A DNA stretch of 64,000 nt from Rapana venosa (Eukaryota; Mollusca; Gastropoda; Neogastropoda; Muricidae), in NCBI GenBank assembly GCA_028751875.1, contig CM054157.1, positions 1,207,973 to 1,271,972 on the forward strand, read 5' to 3'. Below the pieces are notes generated by a model, which saw only the letters and a program-made list of their open reading frames with translations, had not been told where the DNA came from and did not search any database. Both the position numbers and the translations under genes were made by a program. Positions 1 to 12,083 of the stretch are shown here, in pieces (positions within the stretch are counted from its first letter, which is position 1; each line of letters begins with the position of its first letter).

Positions 1-645
1 TCTGCACAAGTGCTGCACTGCTCTGACGCTGCCTCTGCACAAGTGCTGCACTGCTCTGACACTGCCTCTGCACAAGTGCTGCACTGCTCTGACGCTGCCT
101 CTGCACAAGTGCTGCACTGCACTGACGCTGCCTGCCTCTGCACAAGTGCTGCACTGCTCTGACGCTGCCTGCCTCTGCACAAGTGCTGCACTGCACTGAC
201 GCTGCCTGCCTCTGCACAAGTGCTGCACTGCACTGACGCTGCCTCTGCACAAGTGCTGCACTGCTCTGACGCTGCCTCTGCACAAGTGCTGCACTGCTCT
301 GACACTGCCTCTGCACAAGTGCTGCACTGCTCTGACGCTGCCTCTGCACAAGTGCTGCACTGCTCTGACGCTGCCTCTGCACAAGTGCTGCACTGCTCTG
401 ACACTGCCTCTGCACAAGTGCTGCACTGCTCTGACGCTGCCTCTGCACAAGTGCTGCACTGCTCTGACACTGCCTCTGCACAAGTGCTGCACTGCTCTGA
501 CGCTGCCTCTGCACAAGTGCTGCACTGCACTGACGCTGCCTGCCTCTGCACAAGTGCTGCACTGCACTGCCGCTGCCTGCCTCTGCACAAGTGCTGCACT
601 GCACTGACGCTGCCTCTGCACAAGTGCTGCACTGCTCTGACACTG
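1..645. repeat. 33-bp minisatellite array (left part cut by the window edge)
   Basis: About 19 head-to-tail copies of a 33-bp unit containing CTGCACAAGTGCTGCACTGC. Several copies carry an extra TGCC and are 37 bp long. Because 33 is a multiple of three, an 11-residue peptide repeat (core VLHCSDAASAQ) stays open across runs of copies. The 37-bp variants break the frame and nothing suggests translation. The array begins before the window. A short inverted array of the same unit lies at 56129-56290. Confidence 0.95.
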
Positions 646-721
646 TGGGCACACAGGGGAACAACAGACATTTGCATCCATGCATTATTCAGCGGCCCAT
701 AAAATGTAATTCAATTGGAGG

Positions 722-995
<274 letters not shown>

Positions 996-1229
996 TTGTC
1001 TCTTTCCAATGTCTATAGTATTCAGCTTCTGACCCCTGCAGCAATACAGGCCAGGTTAGCATTTAGACAATTCTTATTTTGAGATATGTAGACCTGTACG
1101 CCCCTGTCTTTCCAGACCGTATTAAACTGAGTCCTCTTTTGCTTGGCCATACCTATTGTAGCCTTGACCACTTGTAGACATGAGCCATAATTGTCTTTTC
1201 AAGAGCCTCAATACTTAAAATGTTGAAGT

Positions 1230-1535
1230 TATTTCATACCCGTCCATTGGTTTTGATATTCTGAGGGGTGACTGTGCCATTAATGTGCTTCACTTTGCTC
1301 TTTTTGGCACTGAAGTTAAGGTCAGCACTGTTGCCCTCTGCGTGGACTCTGTAGAGAATTCTTCTCATGCTTGTGATATCATTGGTCGTGAGGGCTGCAT
1401 CATTAACGTACCTGAAGTTAGTGATGTTTCTGCCTCCTACATTAATGCCCATGTCATCTATCTCCGCCTTTCTCATGATCATTTATGTGTATATGCTGAA
1501 AAGATACGGGGCTTATATGCAAATCTCATGGACTC
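1230..1535 (-). pseudogene. LINE reverse transcriptase fragment (arm 1 copy)
   Basis: On the minus strand the frame from 1482 to 1234 reads through a recognisable non-LTR RT segment: GGRNITNFRY, then a degenerate catalytic box (YVNDAAL where YADD/FADD-AL is expected), then NFSAKKSKVKHING. The YVND change removes the first catalytic Asp of the usual A-D-D motif, so this piece is dead. The inverted copy at 55080-55375 has ADDAAL but an in-frame stop just before it. The fragment resembles RTE-like LINEs; which family cannot be settled from so short a piece. Confidence 0.75.
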
Positions 1536-1632
1536 CTTTTTTACACAAAAGAACTCACATTGCTCGCAATTCTATTGGATGGCTTCCTTCTGATCTGAAT
1601 ACAAATTTGCTATGAGCGAGATCGAGACCAGA

Positions 1633-1727
1633 AGACATGGGAAGAGGCCAAGACCCTTGCCAGAGACAGGAGAAGGTGGAGGGATGCTGTTGAGGCCCTA
1701 TGCTCCGCTAGGAGCTATAACGAATAA
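1633..1727 (+). mobile_element. 95-bp 5'-truncated LINE 3' end with 9-bp target duplication
   Basis: Flanked by GAGACCAGA at 1624-1632 and again at 1728-1736. The insert reads as a LINE C-terminus (TWEEAKTLARDRRRWRDAVE and on to a TAA at its very end). The inverted paralogue near 54985 has one GAGACCAGA and lacks the insert, so it is an empty site. The match of insert end to stop codon suggests a LINE with almost no 3' UTR. A short extra ATCGAG precedes the left duplicate. Confidence 0.8.
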
Positions 1728-1963
1728 GAGACCAGATGCTTTAGAAAACCCATATCTAACAGTGTACAAACAGACTGTGATGTTTGATAGATAGTAATCA
1801 ACCTAAACTTATGTCCCTGTATAAAATCTGCCATATGGGATTCAGTAGGGGACATAATTCTGAACATTTTTTACCCCTTTAGTTTGCTCTTGAGGGAGCC
1901 TGCATTCTATAGACTTCTGTTTGTGAAAGAGCTGAAGTAGATTGTAGCTAGATATCTTATGAG

Positions 1964-2000
<37 letters not shown>
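1964..2000. repeat. (CA)n microsatellite at the end of arm 1
   Basis: Simple CA run that marks where similarity to the inverted arm ends. In arm 2 the equivalent GT run (54727-54747) joins directly to a different repeat. Confidence 0.9.
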
Positions 2001-2149
2001 GTCCTTCCTGCTTTGGTTATTAGCCTTTTGACGTCCTTATTTTCTAATAAAGTCGTCACATCCATCATCATGAATGAGCATCATCAGATATGGATGAAAG
2101 ACAGTTTATGTTTTAAAAACAAATGTCACTGTTATCCTACACTTTCTGT

Positions 2150-2475
2150 CCCTGTTTCTCTTCACACACATGAGAACACACACAGACTGACTCAAAGATT
2201 TAGCAGACACACGTGAACCACATAAAATATTTAATCAAGAAAAGCCACATTGACATTCCTACCCTGATAAAAATTCCCACATGGATCTTATCTCCACACA
2301 GCCTGAAAAACCGTCAGGCAGGTGTCTTTATTTTGACAGAGTGGCAGTGGAGCTATCGCTTTTTCTGGACATGTCGTTTTCCACCCAGTGTCCCTCCGCC
2401 TGTGTGCAGTGGTGGTGTGGTGATCTGTCCTTGGCTCTGATCACAGGAGGTATACCCTGGGGGGGAAAAAATATT
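2150..2475 (+). repeat. Divergent fragment of the 1.5-kb repeat family
   Basis: Shares GAGAACACACACAGACTGAC-like sequence, the ATTCCCACATGGATCTTATC motif and the following segment with 3316-3640, giving a pair about 1.17 kb apart. More weakly it matches the conserved core (CTGGCAAGTGTTTTTATCTGG and so on) of the 1.5-kb units at 15-18 kb. Confidence 0.7.
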
Positions 2476-2502
2476 TCCATGTTTCTATTTTATGCCTCGA
2501 TA

Positions 2503-2522
2503 ATATATATATATACATATAT

Positions 2523-2581
<59 letters not shown>

Positions 2582-2625
2582 TATATATATATAATATATA
2601 TGTATGTATGTATGTATGTATATAA
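2503..2625. repeat. (TA)n microsatellite with TATG tail
   Basis: TA/TATACA repeats ending in (TATG)n. Simple sequence only. Confidence 0.97.
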
Positions 2626-2713
2626 AAGTCTTCTTAGATAGAAAAGCACAAAATAAGCAGCAGGGAAAGACAAACACAGACACACAGGTTGACAAACATA
2701 CATGCATACAGAG

Positions 2714-3004
2714 GTAAGGTAAAGGTAAAGGAGTCCCATAACCTATAAGGTCGTAGGGGAGCGAGGCGTCAGAGACCTCACTTCTCTAGGGCCAGCATAT
2801 TGAGGGCGGCGCCCATCTCCTCTCTCTCGCTGCTTTACCTTCCCTGACCCTAAAGAGGGCAGGTACCCATTTACAGCTGGGTGAATTGGGGGAACTGTAC
2901 TGAAGCCAAGGCGCGCAAACGGTCACCCATCCAACTGGTAACCACGCTCCACGCTGCTTAACTTGGCTGGGGGAAAGTGAGTGCTCCGACCACTGAGCTA
3001 TTCC
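2714..3004 (-). mobile_element. SINE with tRNA/5S-like chimeric head, copy 1
   Basis: About 291 bp in reverse orientation, flanked by a perfect 10-bp target duplication GCATACAGAG (2704-2713 and 3005-3014). Read on the minus strand, the head contains TAGCTCAGTGGTCGGAGC (a Pol III box A match) followed by AAGTTAAGCAG and TTGGATGGGTGACCG, which resemble the internal control region of 5S rRNA. The tail is (GGTAAA)-like on the + strand. The same family occurs at 8640, 18735, 28211 and 61875. Confidence 0.9.
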
Positions 3005-3014
3005 GCATACAGAG

Positions 3015-3315
3015 ACATTTTTAAAAAAAAAAAACCTAAACAGATCACTAGAAGGAAACAGTGGCAGGCACATGTGGTAGAGTGTGAGACACAAAAACAA
3101 TGACTTAGTATGGAAGAAAGACACAAAGGAAGAAGATGATGGAGAAGAGGGAGAGAAAAGGGGAGTCAATGATTCAAACCAGCTAATCTAGGTAAATCTG
3201 AATACAGACACTAATACTTAATAATATCATATTTTAAAAACCTCAGAGGTATTCAGTTTACCTTTTGAAATCAAATTGCGAAAATTATATCACTCTTTGT
3301 GTGTAGAGGGTGTGT
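3015..3315. other. No recognised feature
   Basis: A-rich, intergenic-looking sequence. I see no gene or named repeat. Confidence 0.5.
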
Positions 3316-4314
3316 CTTTGCTTCTTTTTATACACATGAGAATACCCACAGACTGACCCAAGGACTTGGCAGACAGACGGGAAACACATAAAACGTCCAA
3401 TCAAAGAAAGCCACCGTGACATTCCTGCCCTGATAATATTCCCACATGGATCTTATCTCCACACAGCCTGAAAAACTGTCTGGCATGTGTCTTTATTTGG
3501 ATAGAGTTATAGCTTGAACCAGAGCTTTTCCTGGATATACCGTTTTCGATTAGTTTCCCCCAAGTGCAGTGGTGTGTGTGTGTGTGTGTGGTGATTTATT
3601 TTTAGTTCTGATCTCGGAGAATCTGTCAGGGAAATGTGCTGTCCTCGTTTCTATTTTCTTTTGATGTAGAGAACTGGATTTATGTTAATGTTGGTGCATA
3701 GCAAAAAGAGACAGGAAGAGACACAAAGACACAGAGAGACACTGGGGAGACAGACAAAAACAGAGATACAGGGAGAGATAGAGAAAAAAAAAAAGAAAGA
3801 TATAGAGATGAAGAGAGACACAAATGAACAGACAGTGAGTTACAGAGAGAGACAGAGAGAGAGGACAGAGGGGGGGTGCTTGGGAACAGGAAAAAATGCA
3901 TGAGAAAAAATAATCAATCTCTTCACACAGAGAAACAAACAGACATAAAGAAAAAGATAAATGAAAGGGAATAGCAATTCCATTGAGATACATGGAGACA
4001 GACAGAGAATTACAGAGGCAAAACAACACAGAAGAAAATGAGACACTACGAGCTCTTGGAAGTGAGAAGACAAAGACATGAAAAGACACAAGACTAGTGT
4101 AGATGTAGACAATGAAAACTGCAAAATCAAAAACAGAAAAAGACAGCAGCAAATGGGGTGAGAGAAAAAGGTGGGGGTGGGCAGGAAGATAGACAGAAAC
4201 AGGATGGAAAGAGATGGGGAAGACTTACTTAACCCAGTTGGAGCCAAACAAGTCTAACAAGGGAAACTCAATTCATGGAAGAGTTCAGTTTATTAAGGAA
4301 ATCACAGAGGTCTT
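3316..4314 (+). repeat. Partial 1.5-kb repeat unit (left of the RNase H LINE)
   Basis: 3316-3640 pairs with 2150-2475. From about 3960 to 4314 the sequence closely follows the 1.5-kb units (AAAAGACACAAGACTAG, GGAAGACTTACTTAA, GAAACTCAATTCATGGAA). It is cut at AGAGGTCTT by the LINE starting near 4315 and resumes after it at 8617 (AGTCTTTAAATGCTGATAAG), so unit and LINE are host and insertion. Purine-rich runs at 3700-3860 are simple sequence. Confidence 0.85.
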
Positions 4315-4778
4315 GGGGGACCACAGGGTCTGGTGCTGGATGTCCCGCCTGTGAAGGGAAGTATGTGCAGTTCTGAGCATCCGCTCTACACCTCTGCTTC
4401 CCAGGGATAGTGAAGCTGCAACCTCTTGTTTGGCTTGCCAGGCAAGAGGGGTACCCTTCAGAAGGGTGCTGCATAGCCTCTCCTATCGCAACTTTCCACA
4501 GCAGGCACCTACTCGTTGGTGTCCCCTGTTTTCACAAAGACCTGCTGTGGGGAGACCGAGCGCCTGGCGGGATAACCAGGTAGGGTGGGTGGAGCCCGTT
4601 TTGCTGACAAAATCCACCTAGGAGAGCAGAAAACTCTGATTTCAAACCCATGCATGGAGAAGGAAAACTCAAAGAACACCCAGGAGGAAACCCTGTCATG
4701 CGCCAACGGAGCTAAAATCAGAGGTGTCGGCCGTCAGGCGCTCCAACCAAAACATGACACCATGTAATATAGCCTTAA

Positions 4779-5990
4779 ATGATGTTTGGAGACCAGATCA
4801 ATTCGAATGGTGCTCACCCTGTGGGGATCCGCCAGGCAGGTGCAGCGCCAGGTTCCAGGCCTCAAAGGAACCCACCCAAAGCGACTGGAGGTCCCTTCGT
4901 CTCGTCTTGTGGAGTCAGGAGGCGAGCAAGGACAGCGACTGGCCAACCAAAGAAAGAGCCCCCCTCAATCAACATCATGCAATGGAATGCAGAAGGGGTT
5001 TCAACCAAGAGGGAAGATCTCCAACAGTTCCTTCATGTGAACAACATAAGCATCTGCTGCATTCAAGAAACACACCTGCAGGAAGGGAAGACTTTCAAGA
5101 TTAGAGGCTATCAGGTGTTCAGGAGTGACCGTCAAGGGAGAAGGAAAGGAGGAGTGCTAACACTGGTCAGAAACAATCTAAACGCCAGTGAAACAACTAG
5201 ATACATGAAAGAATCCGAATATCTTCAAGTCAAGGTGTCCACCTCAAACAGCATCCTCAACATCATCAACTACTATTGCCCTGACGACAAGCTGCTAGCA
5301 CTGGACAGCATCCAGGTCCCCGACAGCGACTTCCTCATCACTGGTGACTTCAACAGCCGGTCCCAGAGCTGGGGATACAATACCTTGGACTCAGGAGGAG
5401 AAGAAGTAGAGAACTGGCAAGATGAACACCACCTAATCCTTGTCAATGATCCCACTGATCCACCGACCTTCTACTCCCGCCGCTGGCATACAGCTACCAC
5501 ACCAGATCTGACTTTCTGCACTGATGACATCCACAGAAAGATCAGCAGAAAGGTTGAACATCAACTAGGTGGAAGTGACCATCGCCCAGTTATCCTCACC
5601 ATTAGTGGTGTTAAAATGCCTGGACATGCCCAACACCCACGATGGAACTACAAGAAAGGGAAATGGGCTCTCTTCAGCATTAGAACGAACGAGCTGACAA
5701 GAAACATCAAGACAGAGGGAAGGACCATCAACAAAGTTGTGAAGGAGTTTAACAACAGCATCCTTCAAGCTGCTAAGGAGTGCATACCAAGGGGAGCAGG
5801 GAAAGACTACAAGCCATACTGGTCTGAAGCGCTGCAGCGGACTCATGATGCTCTTAATGAAGCCAGAGAGAAAGCTGAGACACAGCCGAGCCAAGAAAAT
5901 AACATCAAGCTGAAAGAATGTGCTGCCAAACACCTAAGAACAAAGATAGAGAACAAGCGTGCAGGCTGGAAGGAAAAGACGCAAGTTTAA
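4779..5990 (+). pseudogene. LINE endonuclease region
   Basis: A 403-residue open frame holding an endonuclease/exonuclease/phosphatase-fold domain, which nicks target DNA to prime reverse transcription. Visible motifs in order are MQWNAEG, CCIQETHL (catalytic Glu), LITGDFNSRS (Asp/Asn) and GGSDHRPV (Asp-His). The ATG at 4779 starts the open frame but the true start is unknown; the domain proper begins at about 4965 (SINIMQWN). The frame closes at 5990, well short of the RT at 6278. The intervening sequence reads on in other frames, so at least one frameshift separates the two domains. Confidence 0.85.
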
Positions 5991-6277
5991 ATATGGAGAA
6001 GGATACCGCCAAAGTCTACCGTCTAATGAAGGCAATGAATGATGAGGTACCAAGGGACAGAAGATCACCCTAGAGGAAGATGGACAGATGCTAACAGGAA
6101 AGGCAGCTGCAAACACCTTCGCAAGCACCTACGCAGAAGAAGCAACACCACCATTCCCAAGCACTTACAGAAGGAAGTATAGACAGAGAAAAAGGACAGA
6201 TTAGCACAAAATCGCCCTACACATGATGCCATGAAACAAGACCTCTCCATGGCCGAACTGAACAAGCCATCCAGAAG

Positions 6278-7765
6278 TTGAGGAAAAAGAAATCTCCTGG
6301 CCCTGATAACATCACAAACGAGATGCTACAACTTTTAGGCAACTCGTCGCTCCAAACTCTTTTGGACATATTCAACCTCAGCTGGAAAGAGGGGCAGGTT
6401 CCGCAGTGCTGGAAGGAAGCTACAATGATTCCCATCCTTAAAAGAGGCAAGAACAAAGGCAAACCTGCAAGCTACCATCCCATCAGCCTTACTAGTTGTG
6501 TCTGTAAGACCATGGAGCGTATTGTAAACCAGCGCCTACAGCTTTATATGGAGTCTGAGGGCATCGTGGCTCCTGAGCAGGTGGATTCAGACAGTACAGA
6601 AGTACAGAAGATCAAACACTCACCTGTCCCAGTTATAGAGGATGCTTTCCAGTCTCAGAAGGTCACTCTGGCGGTCTTTATTGATTTACAGAAGGCCTTT
6701 GACAAGGTCTGGAAAGACGGCCTCCTTGTGAAACTCCTGCGAAATGGCATCCAAGGCAACATGTACCAGTGGACCGAATCTTACCTGCACAACCGAAGAG
6801 CCAGAGTGTTGGTGGATGGCCACTGTGGCCAAAAGGTGTTACTGAGGCAGGGTGTTCCCCAGGGAGGTGTGCTCTCACCCACTTTATTCATCCTCTTCAT
6901 CAACGATGTGGTCGCAGACCTACCAAGAGGTGTCCATGCCGCACTTTATGCAGACGACCTGGTACTCTGGAGCAACGAAGAGCATGCAACAACAGCAACC
7001 TATAGAATGCAACTTGCCCTGGAGAGTGTTGCAGCATGGGCTGAAAGCTGGTGCGTAACAATCAACAGGGAGAAGTCCACAGCCACTCTTTTCATGCTCT
7101 CACCCAAAGCAAAACCTGGGATACTTACCCTTGGAAACACCACGCTAAAATTTGAGGATCATCAAACCTACCTGGGAGTCACTTTTGACAAGCGAATGAC
7201 ATGGAAAGCCCATATAAATGAAGCAGAGAACAAAGCCAGAAGAAAATTAAACATCATGCGGAAACTGGCCGGAACCAACTGGGGAGCAAACGCAAAATTA
7301 CTGAAAACAGTCTACCAAGGTGCAGTAAGACCTTACCTTGAGTATGGATCTAACTCTTGGATGACATCTGCCAAGACTCACCATCAAACTCTTGACAAGG
7401 TCCAAAACCAAGCACTAAGAATCATTACAGGGGCAATGAAGTCTACACCAATCAACAAAATGGAAGAAGTGACTGGCATTCCTCCCCTATCTACAAGAAG
7501 AGAACAGAAGGCCCTGATACATTCAAAGAAATATGAGTGCACTACAGATCAGCCAATGAAGACAAGGATAAAACAACTATCCTCAGGCAGGCTAAAGCGA
7601 TCTAGCTTTGCCCTTGAAACTAGAGGCCTAGTACGAAAATACCAAGCAAAGCTTCCAGACCATGTCAAACCTTTCTCTTTCTCTCTTGACACACCACCAT
7701 GGGAAGAAAGAAGAACCGATACCAAAGTAAATACCTCTGTCCCCCACATAACAACAAAAAAATGA
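6278..7765 (+). pseudogene. LINE reverse transcriptase region
   Basis: A 495-residue frame with the non-LTR RT blocks: KKKSPGPDNI, KPASYHPISLTSCVCKTMER, FIDLQKAFDKVW, RQGVPQGGVLSPTLF, ALYADDLVLW (YADD at 6947-6958), then TYLGVTFDKRMTW. The expected GFRQYRSTEDQ block after PEQ lies in the neighbouring frame at about 6580-6625, so two compensating indels sit between about 6575 and 6670. The catalytic Asp residues are intact. The frame closes just before the RNase H region. Confidence 0.88.
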
Positions 7766-7835
7766 GCAGAGTGAAATATGTGAAAAAAGACTCTCACACT
7801 AGCCATGTTGGGAAGAAAGATACCCCCAAGAAAGC

Positions 7836-8484
7836 TGGATTCACATTATACACCGATGGATCAGCAACTGATGCTGTCAAGTGTGGAGGTGCGGGGGTCT
7901 ACATTCAGTACCCTAATGGAGAATGGCAGGCTGAAGCTATTCCAACAGGCCTGCATTGTACTAACTACAAGGCTGAGTAGAAGCCCTGATCCATGCAGCA
8001 AATGTTATCAACAGCAGATGTGGACAACAACACCCAAGTCGTCTTCCTGACCGACGCACTCTCTGTGCTGCAGTCCTATAATGCCCGGACACTGAAAGAT
8101 CTGGAGAAGGCACTGCACAGTCTTAACGCCTTACGCATAGAGCTCCAGTGGATCCCCTCCCACTGCGGCATTAAAGGAAATGAACAAGCAGACAAGATGG
8201 CCAAAATAGGGACAAGAGAGGAGCAAGAGAACAATCCTGTCAACCTAATGAAGATGAAAAGCATAATCAAATCTCTCTTCAGATCACCACTCAAACCAGA
8301 CCCATATCACCAGCTTTCACGACAAGCACAGGTGGTCATTTTCAGACTACGCACAGGAGCCACAACAGATGATAACACTCCACAGAAAAATTGTGAAAAA
8401 TTACCCATCTGCTATGTGCCCCTGTGGAGAAGTAGAACAGATACGGCCCACATCTACAAGACTGCAGGGACCTCCAGACACTAA
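7836..8484 (+). pseudogene. LINE RNase H region and C-terminus
   Basis: Motifs of RNase HI are visible: FTLYTDGSAT (first Asp), CTNYKAE (Glu), VVFLTDALSVLQ (second Asp) and WIPSHCGIKGNEQADKMA (His/Asp). The frame is interrupted by a TAG at about 7978. The expected KAEVEAL continuation appears in the next frame, and the original frame is recovered by about 8020, which suggests two small indels. After about 8360 the C-terminal Cys motif (SAMCPCGEVEQ) is in a third frame. Confidence 0.82.
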
Positions 8485-8639
8485 GGCTGGAAGTGTGCCT
8501 GAGCCCAACGCCTCTGGAGCAAAAACTGTACGGTGGATGACTTGCAGGCAACTGCTGAATTCCTCAGAAGATCCGGTCTCACAACATAACCCAGGCAGCA
8601 AAGAAGAAAGAACAGAAGTCTTTAAATGCTGATAAGATT

Positions 8640-8942
8640 GGGGACCGGATAGCTCAGTGGTCGAGAAGCACTTGCTTTCCTTCCAGCCAAGTTAAGGCAG
8701 CGGCGAGCATGGTTACAGTTGGATGGGTGAACGTTTGTGTGCCGGCTGTGGCTCAGTACAGTTCCCGCCCAGTTCACCCAGCTGTAAATGGGTACCTGCC
8801 CTCTTTAGGGTCAGGGAAGGTAAAGCAGCAAGGGAGAGGAGATGGGCGCCGCCCTCAATATGCTGGCCCTAGAGAAGTGAGGTCTCTGACGCCTCACTCC
8901 CCTATGACCTTATAGGTTATGGGACTCCTTTACCTTTTTACC
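8640..8942 (+). mobile_element. SINE with tRNA/5S-like chimeric head, copy 2
   Basis: Inserted in the 1.5-kb unit right after the LINE. Target duplication TAAGATT at 8633-8639 and 8943-8949; deleting the SINE restores the unit sequence AAGATTCCCAAATG. The head has box A (TAGCTCAGTGGTC) but a degraded 5S-like part, with extra bases compared with copies 1 and 3. Confidence 0.9.
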
Positions 8943-10001
8943 TAAGATTCCCAAATGCGTTTTAATCTCATATGGTTTAACAACTGTCTGGCAAGTGTAT
9001 TAATCTGGATGGAGTGATAGCTTGAAGCACGGCTTGTCTCCTGGATAGGAAGTTCTTGGTGAGGTTTCCCTGCTGGACACTGTTAATGTATTCCTGGCTG
9101 TACCCTAGAGACTTTCTCTGGTAGACCTGCTGTCATTGTTTTCTCTCTACATATTGATTTTTCAGAATGGAGGTTTTCTATTCAGACAATTTTGAAAGTG
9201 GAAGGAGTTGGCATGGAAGAATAGTTACACTGAAAGAAAAAGCAGTCTTAAAAAACTGCTAAGAAGGAAGTAAAAATAAAGATAAACTTGCTTACTGATC
9301 AAGCATTTTGACTGATTTATTTGTTACACATCGTGCAACCCCCAAAGTCAAAATCTATGAAAAAGACATGGAGAAAAAGTTTCAGAAGGAAAGCTATTGG
9401 TCCCATTCAGATCTAACCCTGCCCTTTACATCAAGTGTCTATTTCAAGAAATAGTCTAAGACCCAAAGTGTCAGCTGATTTGGCTCCATTTGACATTGTC
9501 TTCTGACTTCTTGTTTTATGTACAGAAGATCAAACATTCAAAGTCAGTTTGTAGACTACTGGTTTATGCATGAAAGAAGTGCTTTACAACAAGAAGTAAT
9601 TGCTAAAGCAAGGAAATTGGCAAAGTGTATAAGGCATGAAAAGAATCACACACGCACAACACATCACACACACACACAACACACACACACACACACCACA
9701 CTATGAACTGTTGCATTGAAAAGAGAACGGACAGATGAAGCAGGAACAGACAGAGAGACTTGATGCTTGAACAGACTGATATATAGTGGAAAGATATAAA
9801 CCAGCTGGAGATATAAATGATTCAGCCAGGCAAGGCAGCCCAATGCATTCCCAAATGGTCCTGTCTTCTGATCGTTTGAATGTGGCTTCATTGAGAGGGG
9901 TGATGGCGGAAACTCACTTTTCTTACAGCTGTTTTTCCATCATGATTTCTGGGCTTGTAGGCAACGTGTGGTGATTTTATCTGGACTTTATCTGAGGAAC
10001 T
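8943..10001 (+). repeat. 1.5-kb repeat unit U1, right part
   Basis: Continues the unit interrupted by the LINE and SINE. It carries CTGTCTGGCAAGTGTATTAA, ATTCAGACAATTTTGAAAG, a CA tract at 9660-9700 and the closing segment before GGTTTAGTGG at 10002. It is more diverged from the other units than they are from each other. The inverted piece at 53585-54726 is its closest relative in parts (for example TCTGGTAGACCTGCTGTCAT). Confidence 0.85.
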
Positions 10002-11207
10002 GGTTTAGTGGAGGTCGTTATTCATGCTTTTATCAATATTGGGGGACTTATTACAATGATTCTGTAAGAGAGAGAGAGGGGAGAGAGAGAGGAGAGTGAG
10101 AGATGATGAGACTGAGGAGCGCGAGAGAGAGAGAAGAGGATTGCGGGGCAATTTCATGGAGTACTGCTAGGACAGAAGAATTACAGTGACATGAAACACA
10201 GGGAAAATTTAAGCAGAGATCATTTGAAGTGAAAAGACAAAGGCATGAAAAGACACATCAAACTGTTTAAAATCAAAAACTAGAAAGAGAGAGAGCATAA
10301 AATGGAGTGGAAGAGAAGGATGGGGTGGTTTCGTGGGCAGGAAAGTCAGAGAGAAACAACAGATGGAAAGGACAGGGGAAGACTTACTTAAAACCAATTG
10401 GAGCCAACAAGTTAACAAGGGAAAACCTCAATATGAATGGTGTTCAGTTCAATTAGGAAAATTCACAGAGGTCGTTAATGCTGTTAGATTCCAATTGGGT
10501 TTTTAATCTCATATGCGTTTAATATGTCTGGCAAGTGTTTTTTATTCTGGATAGACCTAGATAGCTTGAAGCAGCTTGTCTCCTGCACAGACGTTTTTGG
10601 TGTGACTTCTTCCTTGGACATTGGTGATGTATTCTTGGCTATATACCCTGGAGACTTTTCTAAAAAAGTTGCTGTCACTGTTTTCACTTTATTTATTGAT
10701 TTTTCAAAAATGGAGGTTTTCTATTCAGACAACTTTGAAAATGGAGGGAGTTGGCAAAGACCGACAATTACACTAAACGAAAGGATTTTTTTTAACTTCT
10801 CAGTTACATAGGGAAAACAGATAAGGTTAGTCACTGATCAAGCATTTTGACTGATGCATATGTTACACAGCATGTGACCATCAAAGTCTAAATCTATGAA
10901 AAATACACAGAGAAAAGCCAAATGGGCTGAGAATGAGGCCATGGTCCCATGATATCCACTCCTTGTTACATCAAGTGTACATTTTCATAAAAGGTGTAAG
11001 ACCACAAGTGGTCAGCTTATGAGGTTCCATTCATCAGTGTCTTTGACTTCTTCTTTTATGTACAGAAGCTAAGCAATCAAACATCATAGTTTATAGACTA
11101 CTGGTTCATGCATGAAAGAATTGCTTTGCACAAGAAGTAATTGCTACAAGCTGAGGAAATCAACCAAAGTACATATGTCATGAATAAGATTCAGACAAAC
11201 AAAACAC
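10002..11207 (+). repeat. 1.5-kb repeat unit U2, left part
   Basis: Starts with GGTTTAGTGGAGGTCG and runs to the insertion site of the RTE-like LINE. The rest of the unit resumes at 14950. With the LINE removed the unit is about 1.53 kb. This part has many single-base indels compared with the equivalent sequence after the gap and with other units. Confidence 0.85.
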
Positions 11208-12083
11208 CCCTGTGGGAACTCCGGGGTTTTATGTTGCAAGCATGGCAGCATGGATCTCTGCCTCCAACCAGGCATGTCGTAAAAGGCGGATATGGTGGAA
11301 AAACCCTTTCCCCCAGGAAGGGGGTTAGACACTGGGCTAAAACCTTGTTCTGTAAAAAATGTTTGTTACGGAACAGCAACACAAGAAATCAACCACTACT
11401 AGGTGTGACGGGTTCAGAGTCATCGAAAGATACTCGCATGAATGACAGTGGTGAAAGCCGAAAGGAAGCGCTGACAGGAAGGATGGAAGTCTTAAGTGCA
11501 AAAATAGACCAAATTAGATTCTGGAATGTGAGGACACCATGTTTGAGACAGGAAAAACTTAGGGCAGTTACAGCGAAGATGCGACGCTACAATTTACACA
11601 TTCTCGGAGTCAGTGAAAGCTGTATGGACAGGAGCAGGCAATTACAGTGCTAGCACAGGGAGCCAGTGCTGTTACAGTGGTAGAGGATGACACCAACACC
11701 ATGAGGGAGTGCTTTATCATGAAGAAAGGAATGGGTAGTGCCTGATGAGTGGAAACCTATCAACAGCAGGTGGATGAGATAAGAATGAAAGGTAAATGCT
11801 AAAACCCACAATTCATACAGTGCTATGCACCAACCAACGGACAGGGAGAGAAAGCAAAGATAATTTTATGAAACAATTACAGGCTGAAATGGAAAACACC
11901 CAAACATGAAATGAGGATTGTGAGGGGTTGACCTAAATGCAAAAGTCGGATAAGACATACACAAACCAAGAAAGAGCCATGGGATGAAACAAGGATGTGC
12001 AGCCTGTGGAGAAAGATTTGTGGATGAATTCTGCTATGACAAAGAACCTGGTCATTGGAGCGGACATTATTTGCACACCCTGA

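Larger units (their letters stand above)
4315..8616 (+). mobile_element. RNase H-bearing non-LTR retrotransposon (I/Nimb-like LINE), broken
   Basis: About 4.3 kb inserted in a 1.5-kb repeat unit; the sequence on each side rejoins to an uninterrupted unit, with only a short possible duplication (GTCTT). Domains in order: APE-type endonuclease (4960-5600), RT with YADD (6278-7650), RNase H (7836-8230), and a Cys-rich CPCGEVEQ segment (about 8415-8440). This order is typical of the I group of LINEs, which carry RNase H. I see no Gag-like ORF1; 4315-4780 has only short frames. Several frameshifts make the copy non-functional. Confidence 0.88.

Noticed and set aside
3685..4247. Ser/Leu/Phe-rich minus-strand frames resembling membrane proteins
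   Set aside because: They are the reverse of purine-rich simple sequence in a 1.5-kb repeat unit.
8650..8720. A tRNA gene at the TAGCTCAGTGGTC motif
   Set aside because: It is the head of a SINE repeated five times in the window, has no proper anticodon arm or box B, and is flanked by target duplications.
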